Shown here: positions 15,679 through 23,555 of the stretch, in pieces
How the letters are laid out: every line of letters begins with the position of its first letter
Numbering within the stretch: the first letter of the stretch is position 1
Notes under the pieces: generated by a model
Database searches by the model: none
Seen by the model: only the letters and a program-made list of their open reading frames with translations
Told to the model about the DNA's origin: nothing
Origin: Alloprevotella tannerae
GTDB lineage: Bacteria > Bacteroidota > Bacteroidia > Bacteroidales > Bacteroidaceae
Length of the DNA: 42,437 nt
Direction: 5' to 3'
Assembly: GCA_015259125.1 (NCBI GenBank)
Contig: JABZGR010000017.1
Coordinates: 1 to 42,437, forward strand
Position numbers and translations under genes: made by a program

Positions 15679-17628
15679 TTAAGCTTGCTGAGTTGCCTCT
15701 GCTTCCGTTTCAACGGCAGGAGCAGGCGTCATATCTTCTGCGACTGATTGCTTTTTATTTTGCACACGTGTGGCTTTCAATTTCTCATTGATATCTTCCA
15801 AATCGCCACGTAAGCGTTCGATTTTGCGCGTTATCTCTGCCACGAGACTATCACCGGCCTTCGACTTACTATTGAAGAACGACAAGTTTGTCTCATAATT
15901 CTTAATCTCAGCCTGCTTAGCCTCGAGTGCATTACGAAGACGGCGACGCTCTTTGCTGATTTCGTCCTCGCCCTTCTCCGCTACCTCTTTGCGGAAGTTC
16001 TCTATACTCCGGCGGCGTACAGATACGTGCAACTCTTTATATATACGGTCGCAAATCTCGCGATATTTCTTATAAATCTTATCTTTTTTGCGGAAAGGCA
16101 CGTGGCCTATAGCATTCCATTGCTCTTGCAGGTCGTGCACTTGCTCTGAAATACCTTCCACTCCGGCTTCATAGAGTTTTTGCAAAGATTCGATCACTTC
16201 GTTTTTCTTTGCTAAGTTCTCCTCTTCCACCTTGCGTTGGTCGCCTGTAGCCGCATTCTTATGCTCAAAGAAATAATTGCAAGCGTCATTGAAGCGCGCC
16301 CAGATTTCGTCAGAGACCTTGTGAGCTACAGGGCCAATCTCTTTCCATTGCTTTTGAAGCTCTACAAGGCGCTTTGAAGTTTCATTCCAATCCGTACTCT
16401 CCTTCAAAGATTCTGCCATCTCTGCCAACTTCGTTTTTGCCTCAAGGTTCGCAGCCAGCGATTCGCGTAATCCCTTAAAGAACTCTGCTTTGCGGCGGAA
16501 GAAGTGGTCGCAAGTAGCGCGGAAGCGTTCGAAGATTTTCGTGTTCATCTTCTTCGGCGTAAAGCCGATCGTCTTCCATTCTGCCTGCAATTCGATAATG
16601 GTCTTCGTCAACTTATCCCAATCAGCGAAAGTCTTAGGCGCATTCAAGTCTAAGCTTTCCACCTTCTCGCACAAAGCCGTTTTCTTCTGCAGATTCTCCT
16701 CCTCTTTTTCCTTTAGAGCCACAAAATGCTCTTGGTGTCGCTTATTGATGACCGTCGAAGCCGCCTTAAAGCGCGTCCAGATCTCCTCGCGTTGCTCTTT
16801 AGCTACCGGTCCGGATTCGCGATATTCTTGATGGAGTAATTGCAAGTGATGAAAAGCAGCCACGGGATCTGCTGCTTCCATTAGTTTCTCCGCTTCCTCA
16901 CACAGCCGCGTTTTAATCTCCAAGTTTTTCTTAAAGTCATACATCCGCGCCTCGTGGTTGAGGTGCAATTGATCATAAAAATGGTCTACGCAGAGCTGAT
17001 AATTCTTCCAGAGTTCCGTAGCATTTTCAGCCGGCACAAGCGTTATGGTCTTCCATTCCGCCATCAGTTGCTTCACCGCCTCAAAATTCTTATCGGCCTC
17101 CTCGGCAGAAGTTGATTTTGCCTTGATTTCCTCTATAATTTCCAGCTTACGCTTCAAATTATCTTGCTTTTCCTTCTCCTCTTCAGCTGCCAATTGCGCC
17201 CTTTTATCGCGTATTTCTTCATAGATCTGCTTAAAAGTGCTCTCGTCGGCGTCCGGTGCAGGCATAAAGTCGTCAGCCTGTCCGCCATCAGCCACAAATT
17301 GTTCGCGTGCAGCCACAACTTCAGCGTTGCGCAAGCGATAATACGTCTGCTTAAGCCATTCCAGCTCGGAGCGCTTCACGTCTTCCGGATTTTCGCTCAA
17401 CGTTTTCAGTCGCTCGATCACCTCCAGCTTACTGGTCGGCGCATTTTGCTCCTGCTGTTGTTCCGTTTCTTCTTCAGGCGTAACGATTGCTTGTTCGCTT
17501 GTTGTTTCTACTGCTTCAGGAGTTGTTTTCACGATTGCAGCATTGTCGGCATCCGGAGTGCAGGCTGTTGTTTCGGTTGCATCAACCGCTTGCGTCTGCT
17601 CGGATGCGGGGAGTTTATTTTCGTCCAT
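15679..17628 (-). CDS. DUF349 repeat protein
   Basis: The 649-residue product has a low-complexity acidic N-terminus (E, T, A and Q rich, about residues 1-65). It is followed by at least five tandem DUF349 modules of about 70-80 residues, each with a W-x3-G or EWK-x-I motif such as EWKTIGFTPKK, QWKEIGPVAHKV and QWNAIGHVPFRKKDKIYKKYR. The C-terminal 120 residues are a lysine/glutamate-rich coiled coil. No export signal is present. DUF349 proteins are widespread in Bacteroidota and Actinobacteria; their biochemical role is unsettled. It is a single-gene unit ending in a terminator. Confidence 0.9.
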   Translation of the reverse strand: MDENKLPASEQTQAVDATETTACTPDADNAAIVKTTPEAVETTSEQAIVTPEEETEQQQEQNAPTSKLEVIERLKTLSENPEDVKRSELEWLKQTYYRLRNAEVVAAREQFVADGGQADDFMPAPDADESTFKQIYEEIRDKRAQLAAEEEKEKQDNLKRKLEIIEEIKAKSTSAEEADKNFEAVKQLMAEWKTITLVPAENATELWKNYQLCVDHFYDQLHLNHEARMYDFKKNLEIKTRLCEEAEKLMEAADPVAAFHHLQLLHQEYRESGPVAKEQREEIWTRFKAASTVINKRHQEHFVALKEKEEENLQKKTALCEKVESLDLNAPKTFADWDKLTKTIIELQAEWKTIGFTPKKMNTKIFERFRATCDHFFRRKAEFFKGLRESLAANLEAKTKLAEMAESLKESTDWNETSKRLVELQKQWKEIGPVAHKVSDEIWARFNDACNYFFEHKNAATGDQRKVEEENLAKKNEVIESLQKLYEAGVEGISEQVHDLQEQWNAIGHVPFRKKDKIYKKYREICDRIYKELHVSVRRRSIENFRKEVAEKGEDEISKERRRLRNALEAKQAEIKNYETNLSFFNSKSKAGDSLVAEITRKIERLRGDLEDINEKLKATRVQNKKQSVAEDMTPAPAVETEAEATQQA

Positions 17629-17731
17629 TTTCGTTGTTTTTCCTAATCATGCTCATTAAGCTGTGCAAAGCAAAGGAATATTTATGATGTGGCAAAGTTT
17701 TTCGTTGTCTTTCTTTCCGTTATGTTGCTCT

Positions 17732-18658
17732 TTAGAGCCAAGTTTTGCGTTTAAAGAGCCAGAAAAAGATTCCCGTCACAATGATTGAGCCGGCCACAAC
17801 TGCCGGGAAGCTCCACCATTCGTTTTCCCAACCGGTCACTAAGTTCATACCGAAAATACTGGCAATCAAGGTCGGGAACATCAGGATAATGGAAACCGAC
17901 GTCATCTGCTTCATCAGGTCGGACATATTATTATTGATCACGCTCGCATACGTATCCATCGTCGACTTCAATATGTCTGCGTAGATGTTAGCCGTTTCGC
18001 GCGCCTGGTTCATCTCGATATTGACGTCTTCGATCAAGTCGGCGTCCAACTCATCAATAGGAAGCTTAAACTTTAGTTTGGCCAACAAAGTCTCATTACC
18101 GCGAATGGAGGTAATAAAGTAGGTCAAACTATCTTGCAAGCGGCTCAAACCGATCAAGTCCTCGTTGTTTATCGAATGGTCGAGCTTATGTTTAGCCTCC
18201 TCGATCAAGACATTGATCTGCTTCAAGCGCTTCAGATACCAAACAGATGAAGAAAGGAAAAGACGAAAGACGAGATCGACGGAATCGGTGAAGCCCGCAT
18301 TTCTTTTCTGTTGGTAAGAAATGAAGTCGATCATCATATTTGTCTCATAGTTGCACACAGTTACGCAGATGTTCTTATTAAGAATAATGCCCAAAGGTAT
18401 GGTTGTGTGCGGCGTTTGTGAGCGCACTTCTTTCACATAGGGAATACGCAGAATGATGAGCGACCATCCTTCTTCATATTCATAGCGTGCACGCTCGTCT
18501 TTATCGCGTATGTCGTCGAGAAAGTAAGTAGGAATTTCTAATTCGTTGAAGAGAAAATCTTCATCGTCCGGAGTTGGACAAGTGACCTGCACCCAGCAGT
18601 TGGGTTCCCACTTATCCAGATTGCGCAGACTCTGATCGGTGTTCCAGTACGTTCGCAT
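17732..18658 (-). CDS. corA: CorA family magnesium transporter
   Basis: The 308-residue product has the CorA layout: a soluble N-terminal domain with alpha-helical stalk (residues about 1-245) and two C-terminal membrane helices. The signature Gly270-Met271-Asn272 (IFGMNLV) ends the first helix, followed by a short acidic loop (TGWENEWW) and the second helix. The C-terminus is the usual basic FKRKTWL. CorA pentamers carry Mg2+, and some members carry Co2+ or Ni2+, across the inner membrane. The gene is single, and its start is close to a gene-free 730-bp stretch. Confidence 0.94.
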   Translation of the reverse strand: MRTYWNTDQSLRNLDKWEPNCWVQVTCPTPDDEDFLFNELEIPTYFLDDIRDKDERARYEYEEGWSLIILRIPYVKEVRSQTPHTTIPLGIILNKNICVTVCNYETNMMIDFISYQQKRNAGFTDSVDLVFRLFLSSSVWYLKRLKQINVLIEEAKHKLDHSINNEDLIGLSRLQDSLTYFITSIRGNETLLAKLKFKLPIDELDADLIEDVNIEMNQARETANIYADILKSTMDTYASVINNNMSDLMKQMTSVSIILMFPTLIASIFGMNLVTGWENEWWSFPAVVAGSIIVTGIFFWLFKRKTWL

Positions 18659-19120
18659 AAGCTTTCCTCCATGATTATTTGGGCGGGGAAGCCTTTGCGT
18701 CGGTTCCCGGCCTTATCAATCGTAATTTTCCGCGTGGTAATCGTCCATTTTTTCGTTTTAGGCTTTTGAGCAGCGACCGACTAAAATTTTACTGTCGATA
18801 CGCACTACTGTTCGCCTTCTTTTGTTCTTGGTGTGCAAAAATAATCAAATTATTTCTTTCAGGACGACCTTGTCGCTCTTTTTTCACCAAAAATAGGAGA
18901 CATGGCTTGAAATGTATGAGCCGTTCTTGGTTTTTGTCGTCCACTCGTGCGCCGTCTCTCTGCCTTTTGGCGCACCTTCAGCTGAGGATGACAAGGGGGC
19001 GGCAACGCAGAACTACTTGCGCGATGCCAACGACCATCCACCGTGCGCCGTCATCGCTAAAGGGCAGACCGACCGGCCGGAAAATGCGCCTCAAAGTATG
19101 ACGGCGTTTTTGTTTGGCGG

Positions 19121-19196
19121 CAGCAAACGATAGTATGCTCCCAGCAAACCATAGTTTGATCCCGGCAAACGATGGTTTGGCGCGAGCAAACAATAA
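19121..19196. repeat. Four-copy tandem array of 21-bp palindromic units
   Basis: GCAAAC occurs at 19123, 19144, 19165 and 19186, exactly 21 bp apart. The best unit is GCAAACGATGGTTTG, with CAAAC and GTTTG arms around a 4-nt centre. The last copy is incomplete. A 21-bp period is two helical turns. Confidence 0.85.
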
Positions 19197-19360
19197 GCGG
19201 CCTCGATTTATGGCTGCAGAGACAGACGTCTACGAACGGTTATAAAATCCTCGTCTGAAAAGAAATGCGCCGGCAGCAACAGAGGACGGCTACGGCTGCG
19301 CGGCAAGTCGAGCAGACGGGAAAGAGAAATGAGAGGGGCGTGTATCCAAGTGGGATTCAC

Positions 19361-19368
19361 TAACTTTG
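19361..19368 (+). promoter_or_regulatory. Probable -7 promoter element of crcB
   Basis: TAACTTTG fits TAnnTTTG and ends 19 bp before the crcB start codon. No matching -33 element is present. Confidence 0.5.
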
Positions 19369-19387
19369 CAACCACATCATCAAGGCT

Positions 19388-19765
19388 ATGAATTCAGTTA
19401 TACTCTTAGCTTCAGGCGGCGCTCTCGGGACGATTGCCCGCTATTATGGCCAGCAAATAGCCAACAAATATTGCACAGGCGCGTTTCCCTACGGCACATT
19501 TGCGGTCAACGTGCTCGGTTGTCTACTCATTGGTCTGTTGAGTGGGCGTGCCTTATCGATCCCTTGGTTGGACCAAGAAGGGCGCCGACTGCTGATCACG
19601 GGATTTTGTGGCGGTTTTACGACTTTCTCGACCTTCGCCTTTGAAAATATGGTCTTGCTGCAAAAAGGTGAAATCCTCGTATTCCTTTATTACACCCTCG
19701 GCAGCATCGGTGTAGGCCTGCTGATGGTGGCCCTTGGCTTTTGGCTGACGCGGCCGGCACTTTGA
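19388..19765 (+). CDS. crcB: CrcB/Fluc fluoride channel
   Basis: The 125-residue product has four hydrophobic segments and the Fluc signatures. These are an early SGGALGTIARY segment (about residues 9-19), GTFAVNVLGCLLIG with conserved Asn41 (36-50), and the GGFTTFSTF motif (75-83) that lines the fluoride path. Fluc proteins work as antiparallel dimers that let F- leave the cell. The length is typical. It is the first of three plus-strand genes, but its 85-bp gap to the next ORF and separate promoter elements suggest independent expression. Confidence 0.95.
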   Translation: MNSVILLASGGALGTIARYYGQQIANKYCTGAFPYGTFAVNVLGCLLIGLLSGRALSIPWLDQEGRRLLITGFCGGFTTFSTFAFENMVLLQKGEILVFLYYTLGSIGVGLLMVALGFWLTRPAL

Positions 19766-19876
19766 GGCGCTCCGGTTGATTAGAGAATTATCATTTTCCA
19801 TTTATTGACAGAAAAAACGAACTTCGGATTTCATAAATTTAGGTCTTCGGATGCCACGAATCTGCCTTGCGGAATC

Positions 19877-19884
19877 TAACTTTG
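19877..19884 (+). promoter_or_regulatory. -7 promoter element very close to the TPR gene start
   Basis: TAACTTTG matches TAnnTTTG and ends only 5 bp before ATG 19890. If used, the transcript would be leaderless or nearly so. No -33 match is seen. Confidence 0.45.
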
Positions 19885-19889
19885 CAACG

Positions 19890-20825
19890 ATGAAACGATT
19901 TATCCTATTCTTCCTCGTCCTATTCGGGCTCACGGCTGTGCAGGCGCAAGTAATCGTTGACCTGAAAAAGGGCGGCCCGACGGTAAAGTCGAAAACGCTG
20001 AAAGATTATGACCACCAAGGGCGCGACGAACGCGCACTGCGCGAAGATTCGGTGCAATATGTCGACTGCCTGCGGCGAGCTTTTAATGCGTTGGCCACTG
20101 ATTCTTTACAGCAGGCCGAAACTTTGTTTAAGGAAGCCCTGCACTTGCGGCCGGACGCCAAGGGCAATTATGTCGTTTGGCGCAACTTAGGCCTCATTTC
20201 CTTGGCACGCGTGGAAATGAGGCAAGCCATCGAGCGCTTCACCAAAGCCCTGCTCGCTCAACCCGGCGACCAAGAGTCGCGCTATAATCGAGCAAAGGCT
20301 TACTTTCTCTTGAACAATTTTTCAGAAACTATTGCCGACTGCGACTTTTTTTTGAAGCAAGACGCCACCAATTTGTTGGCAGATTCCGTACATCTTTTAC
20401 GTGCTGCAGCCAAAGTCGAACTGCGTCAATACGCAGCAGCGCGAGCGGAACTGACAGACTTACTGACGCGAAAGCCCAACAAGAGCGAGGCGCACCTGTT
20501 GTTGCTCTGCATCCTGCAAGCTGAAGGGCGACAGCAGGAAATGCGGGCAGAGACCGTGAAGTTTTGCAAAAACTGTCCGAATAACAAGCAAGATCTTGTC
20601 ATGTTTCTGGATGGGGCGAAACAAACGGGCAACATAGAAGAAGCAAAAATTATCTATGATGCGCTGCTTGAAGACGCACCGGACAATGGGCTTTATCGCA
20701 TCGAACGCGCAAAGATATTGCTCGCGCTCGGACAAAAGCAGGCGGCGCGGGAAGACCTCAAAATAGCACGCCGCAGCGGCATACCCTCTGCAGCTTGGAA
20801 GGAATTGGAACAAAAATTGAAATAA
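19890..20825 (+). CDS. Exported TPR repeat protein
   Basis: I start the gene at ATG 19890. The first residues (MKRFILFFLVLFGLTAVQAQ) then form a signal peptide, whereas an upstream start at 19851 would bury it. The 311-residue product has about six TPR-like helical pairs from residue 65 on, including ALHLRPDAKGNYVVWRNLG, RYNRAKAYFLLNNFSETIAD and IERAKILLALGQKQAAREDL. It probably acts as a periplasmic or outer-membrane scaffold. The stop codon is 8 bp from the start of the glycosyl hydrolase-like gene, so the two are co-transcribed. Confidence 0.85.
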   Translation: MKRFILFFLVLFGLTAVQAQVIVDLKKGGPTVKSKTLKDYDHQGRDERALREDSVQYVDCLRRAFNALATDSLQQAETLFKEALHLRPDAKGNYVVWRNLGLISLARVEMRQAIERFTKALLAQPGDQESRYNRAKAYFLLNNFSETIADCDFFLKQDATNLLADSVHLLRAAAKVELRQYAAARAELTDLLTRKPNKSEAHLLLLCILQAEGRQQEMRAETVKFCKNCPNNKQDLVMFLDGAKQTGNIEEAKIIYDALLEDAPDNGLYRIERAKILLALGQKQAAREDLKIARRSGIPSAAWKELEQKLK

Positions 20826-20832
20826 AAGAACG

Positions 20833-22446
20833 ATGAAAAGACTACTGCTGATGCTCAGTTTTGCACTGCTGGCGGCCAACTTAACGCAAGCGCAGGACTT
20901 TGACCGACGGGAGTATCGCGCCGTTTGGCTCACGACATTTTTGGGCTTGGATTGGCCGAAAGGACACGACCCTCTCACGCAGCAAAAACAGTTGTGCCGC
21001 ATCTTGGACCAATTGCAGGCGGCGAAAGTCAACACCGTCTTGTTTCAAGTGCGCTTGCGCGGGACGACGGCTTACGATTCCGACATCGAACCCTGGGACG
21101 GCATCTTCACGGGAACGCCCGGACAACACCCCAGCTACGACCCTCTGGCCTTTGCGATTGAGGAATGTCACCGCAGAGGAATGGAACTGCACGCGTGGAT
21201 GGTAGCTTTTCCGGTCTGTAAACTGAATGTACTGAAGGCTTTGGGGACTAAATCGGTAGTACGTAAGCATCCGGAACTCTGTCGGCGGTCGGACGATCAA
21301 TATATAATGGATCCGGGCATGCCGGGCACGGCCGATTACCTTGCGAATCTGTGCCGAGAACTTGTCAGTAAGTATGACGTTGATGGCATTCACCTCGATT
21401 ATATTCGCTATCCGGAAGCCGGCCTTCATTTTGACGATGCGGCGACTTTTCGTAAGTATGGTAAAGGGCGCGAACTCAAAGCCTGGCGGCGCGATAACGT
21501 GACGCGCGTCGTAGAAAAGATTCACGAGGCGGTTAAATCTCAAAAGCCTTGGGTGCGTTTATCTTGCGCACCGGTGGGAAAATATGCGGATTTACCGCGC
21601 CAATCTTCACGCGGGTGGAATGCACGCGATGCGGTCGGACAAGATGCTATAATGTGGCTGAACAAAGGTTGGATGGACGTGCTCTTTCCTATGATGTATT
21701 TTGATGGAGACAATTACTATCCGTTTGTTTTAGATTGGTTGGAACGTGCCGAGCGGGGAACAGTGGCGCCGGGATTGGGCGTTTATTGTTTGAGTGCGGG
21801 AGAAAAGAATTGGCCGTTGCTTACTTTGCAGCGGCAAATGAACTTCCTGCGCACGGCGGAGGCAGGCGGATTCGCGCTTTTCCGAAGTGATTTTCTAACC
21901 AACAACACAAAAGGAGTGTATGATTGGCTGGCAGGAGAATATACTACGCGCCCGGTGCTCACACCGCCGATAGAAAATCCGCAAAGTACGCTTCCTGCGA
22001 CGCCTCGCGCAACGCTGACGAGGCAGGGTTACGACTTGCATTTCAACTTCCCAATCGATGGGATACACAATATATATATAAAGGAGGGGAAAACATTTAG
22101 TTTCTTAGGCCAAACTGCGACGGGACATTTCACTTATCGGCCGGCCTTGCCCGCGCGCTTATACGCGGAATATGCGGTAAAGGCTATGGACCGCTATGGT
22201 TGCGAGAGTCAGCCTGCGTTTCTAAAGATAGGCGGCGAGATTCCGACTTTGAAGGACACGCTGCACGTTGCGGATCTGCCCATCGACGTCAAAGCGTTTT
22301 GGATTTGCGATGCTTTTGGGCGCAAACTGCGCAAGGTAGACGCGACCTCAACGATTGATGTCTCTGATTTGCGCCCCGGTTGCTACGAACTCCGAACGGT
22401 CGGCCGCAAAGGCGGCTCGCATCGGGTCAGACTCTTTAGGCGATAA
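20833..22446 (+). CDS. Family 10-like glycosyl hydrolase (GHL10/YngK type)
   Basis: The 537-residue product begins with a signal peptide (residues 1-21, ending TQAQ). The GHL10-type TIM-barrel domain follows, marked by EYRAVWLTTFLGLDWP (about 27-42), a KVNTVLFQVRLRG strand, RGMELHAWM, VDGIHLDYIRYP (about 180-192) and VLFPMMYFDGD. Residues from about 385 onwards form a fibronectin III-like and short C-terminal module ending VRLFRR. Relatives cleave amidated peptidoglycan stems or glycans, but the exact substrate of this one is unknown. It lies 8 bp after the TPR gene and ends at a convergent terminator. Confidence 0.87.
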   Translation: MKRLLLMLSFALLAANLTQAQDFDRREYRAVWLTTFLGLDWPKGHDPLTQQKQLCRILDQLQAAKVNTVLFQVRLRGTTAYDSDIEPWDGIFTGTPGQHPSYDPLAFAIEECHRRGMELHAWMVAFPVCKLNVLKALGTKSVVRKHPELCRRSDDQYIMDPGMPGTADYLANLCRELVSKYDVDGIHLDYIRYPEAGLHFDDAATFRKYGKGRELKAWRRDNVTRVVEKIHEAVKSQKPWVRLSCAPVGKYADLPRQSSRGWNARDAVGQDAIMWLNKGWMDVLFPMMYFDGDNYYPFVLDWLERAERGTVAPGLGVYCLSAGEKNWPLLTLQRQMNFLRTAEAGGFALFRSDFLTNNTKGVYDWLAGEYTTRPVLTPPIENPQSTLPATPRATLTRQGYDLHFNFPIDGIHNIYIKEGKTFSFLGQTATGHFTYRPALPARLYAEYAVKAMDRYGCESQPAFLKIGGEIPTLKDTLHVADLPIDVKAFWICDAFGRKLRKVDATSTIDVSDLRPGCYELRTVGRKGGSHRVRLFRR

Positions 22447-22539
22447 AGCGGGCATCTTAGTCGGGAGGCACACGCCTTTGACGGATAAAGCGACGGCCTT
22501 GATTTCTGTGGTGAAACCTGAGAAAGAGATATAAAAACA

Positions 22540-22574
22540 GCGTCCGACGTTCAGTGGTATTGAACGTCGGACGC
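22540..22574. terminator. Bidirectional intrinsic terminator
   Basis: GCGTCCGACGTTCA (22540-22553) and TGAACGTCGGACGC (22561-22574) form a perfect 14-bp stem with a 7-nt loop. A T-run follows on the minus strand (TGTTTTTA) and a weaker one on the plus strand. It lies between convergent gene ends at 22446 and 22693. Confidence 0.9.
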
Positions 22575-22692
22575 GCTATTTTATGCTTGATTCGATGCGG
22601 CACGCACCCTTGTCAAAGTAGTTTGCATACGCATGATATCGTATGCTAACGAACGAAAGCAAGATTGCACTACCACAAAGTGGTGCATTGTT

Positions 22693-23151
22693 TTAGTCGA
22701 TCGTCAATAAGACGGTTCCTTCCAAAACGCTGTCGCCGGGATTCACACAAACGGCCGTCACCGTACCGTCGTTTTCTGCCGTGATGTTGTTTTCCATCTT
22801 CATAGCCTCCAGCACGAGGATATTCTCTCCTTTTTTCACAGCTTGACCGGCCTTTACTAAAACCTTCGTTACCACGCCTGGAAGTGGAGCTTTCACCGGA
22901 TTGCCTTTACCCGCCTCTGATGCACTCGGCGCACTTGCTGCTGCGGCCGGCTGTTCGGCAGGAGCAGCTGCCGGCGCCTCCGGCGCTGACGTCGTATCGA
23001 CATTAGGCAAGTTGTCTTCTGTCAATTGCGTCCCTTGCATTTCGACGTCAAAAGGGATACCGTTAACTACAACCTTCGCACGGCGACCTTGCACCTCGTT
23101 GATCGTAACATCGTAGGCCGCACCGTCAATTTTATATTTGTATGTCTTCAT
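22693..23151 (-). CDS. Biotin carboxyl carrier subunit of acyl-CoA decarboxylase/carboxylase
   Basis: The 152-residue product has an N-terminal beta segment (residues 1-45), an Ala/Pro-rich flexible linker (about 55-82) and a biotinyl domain (85-152). It contains the motif EAMKMEN; Lys118 is the biotinylation site. It carries CO2 between the carboxyltransferase MmdA and its partner subunit. It is the last gene of the mmdA cluster, 9 bp after the small OadG-like gene. In succinate-fermenting Bacteroidota this set handles methylmalonyl-CoA to propionyl-CoA. A role with a biotin-dependent acyl-CoA carboxylase cannot be excluded. Confidence 0.93.
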   Translation of the reverse strand: MKTYKYKIDGAAYDVTINEVQGRRAKVVVNGIPFDVEMQGTQLTEDNLPNVDTTSAPEAPAAAPAEQPAAAASAPSASEAGKGNPVKAPLPGVVTKVLVKAGQAVKKGENILVLEAMKMENNITAENDGTVTAVCVNPGDSVLEGTVLLTID

Positions 23152-23160
23152 TTTTCTGCG

Positions 23161-23484
23161 TTACATTAAGTTTCCCTCGCCGGAAGGTATTTCGGGAGCG
23201 TGTAAGTTTTTAGAAATATTGCTCTTCTCGTTCATTAATTCGGCCGGAGAGACCCACCCCGCCCAACTGGGTTTGAGCGTTATCACATCCGGTTCGTCAT
23301 CGTGGACAACTTCGACGTCATGCTCAAACAGTGCAAGCACAATTGCAGCCACAAAAGCCGGCAGTTGCTCGCCCGAGACCTGCGGCGCTTTGCCATCGAT
23401 CAAAAAATTTTGAAGCGAATCGCCATTGCCGTCATACGACAAGGTAATCGTCTGCCCGTTCAGTTGAAATTTATAATGTTTCAT
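23161..23484 (-). CDS. Small OadG-like subunit lacking a membrane helix
   Basis: The 107-residue product starts MKHYKFQLNGQTITLSYDG, similar in feel to the N-terminus of the downstream biotin carrier. The middle segment LPAFVAAIVLALFEHDVEVV and DEPDVITLKPSWAGW resemble the cytoplasmic part of Bacteroidota OadG-like decarboxylase subunits (VAAIAxAL, HDxE, VLTI, W). OadG normally starts with a membrane helix that anchors the complex; none is seen here. It lies between mmdA (71-bp gap) and the biotin carrier gene (9 bp). The assignment rests on position plus weak motif similarity, so it could be an unrelated accessory protein. Confidence 0.6.
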   Translation of the reverse strand: MKHYKFQLNGQTITLSYDGNGDSLQNFLIDGKAPQVSGEQLPAFVAAIVLALFEHDVEVVHDDEPDVITLKPSWAGWVSPAELMNEKSNISKNLHAPEIPSGEGNLM

Positions 23485-23555
23485 TGACTTTTCAATGGTT
23501 TTGAATCGCGCCTTGTCGGCCGAACAGATCAGCCAACAAGACTTGTTCTTCCTTT

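Larger units (their letters stand above)
18659..19387. other. Gene-free stretch upstream of corA and crcB
   Basis: I see no supported gene. The 140-codon frame at 18679-19101 is rich in R, S and C without family character. The right part holds a 21-bp-period palindromic array (19121-19196) and a -7 promoter element for crcB. No fluoride riboswitch sequence is recognisable before crcB. Confidence 0.6.

Noticed and set aside
18679..19101. 140-codon plus frame before crcB
   Set aside because: Rich in Arg, Ser and Cys, with no domain, ribosome site or export pattern.
19200..19387. Fluoride riboswitch before crcB
   Set aside because: I looked for the conserved crcB-motif core and pseudoknot arms and did not find them.
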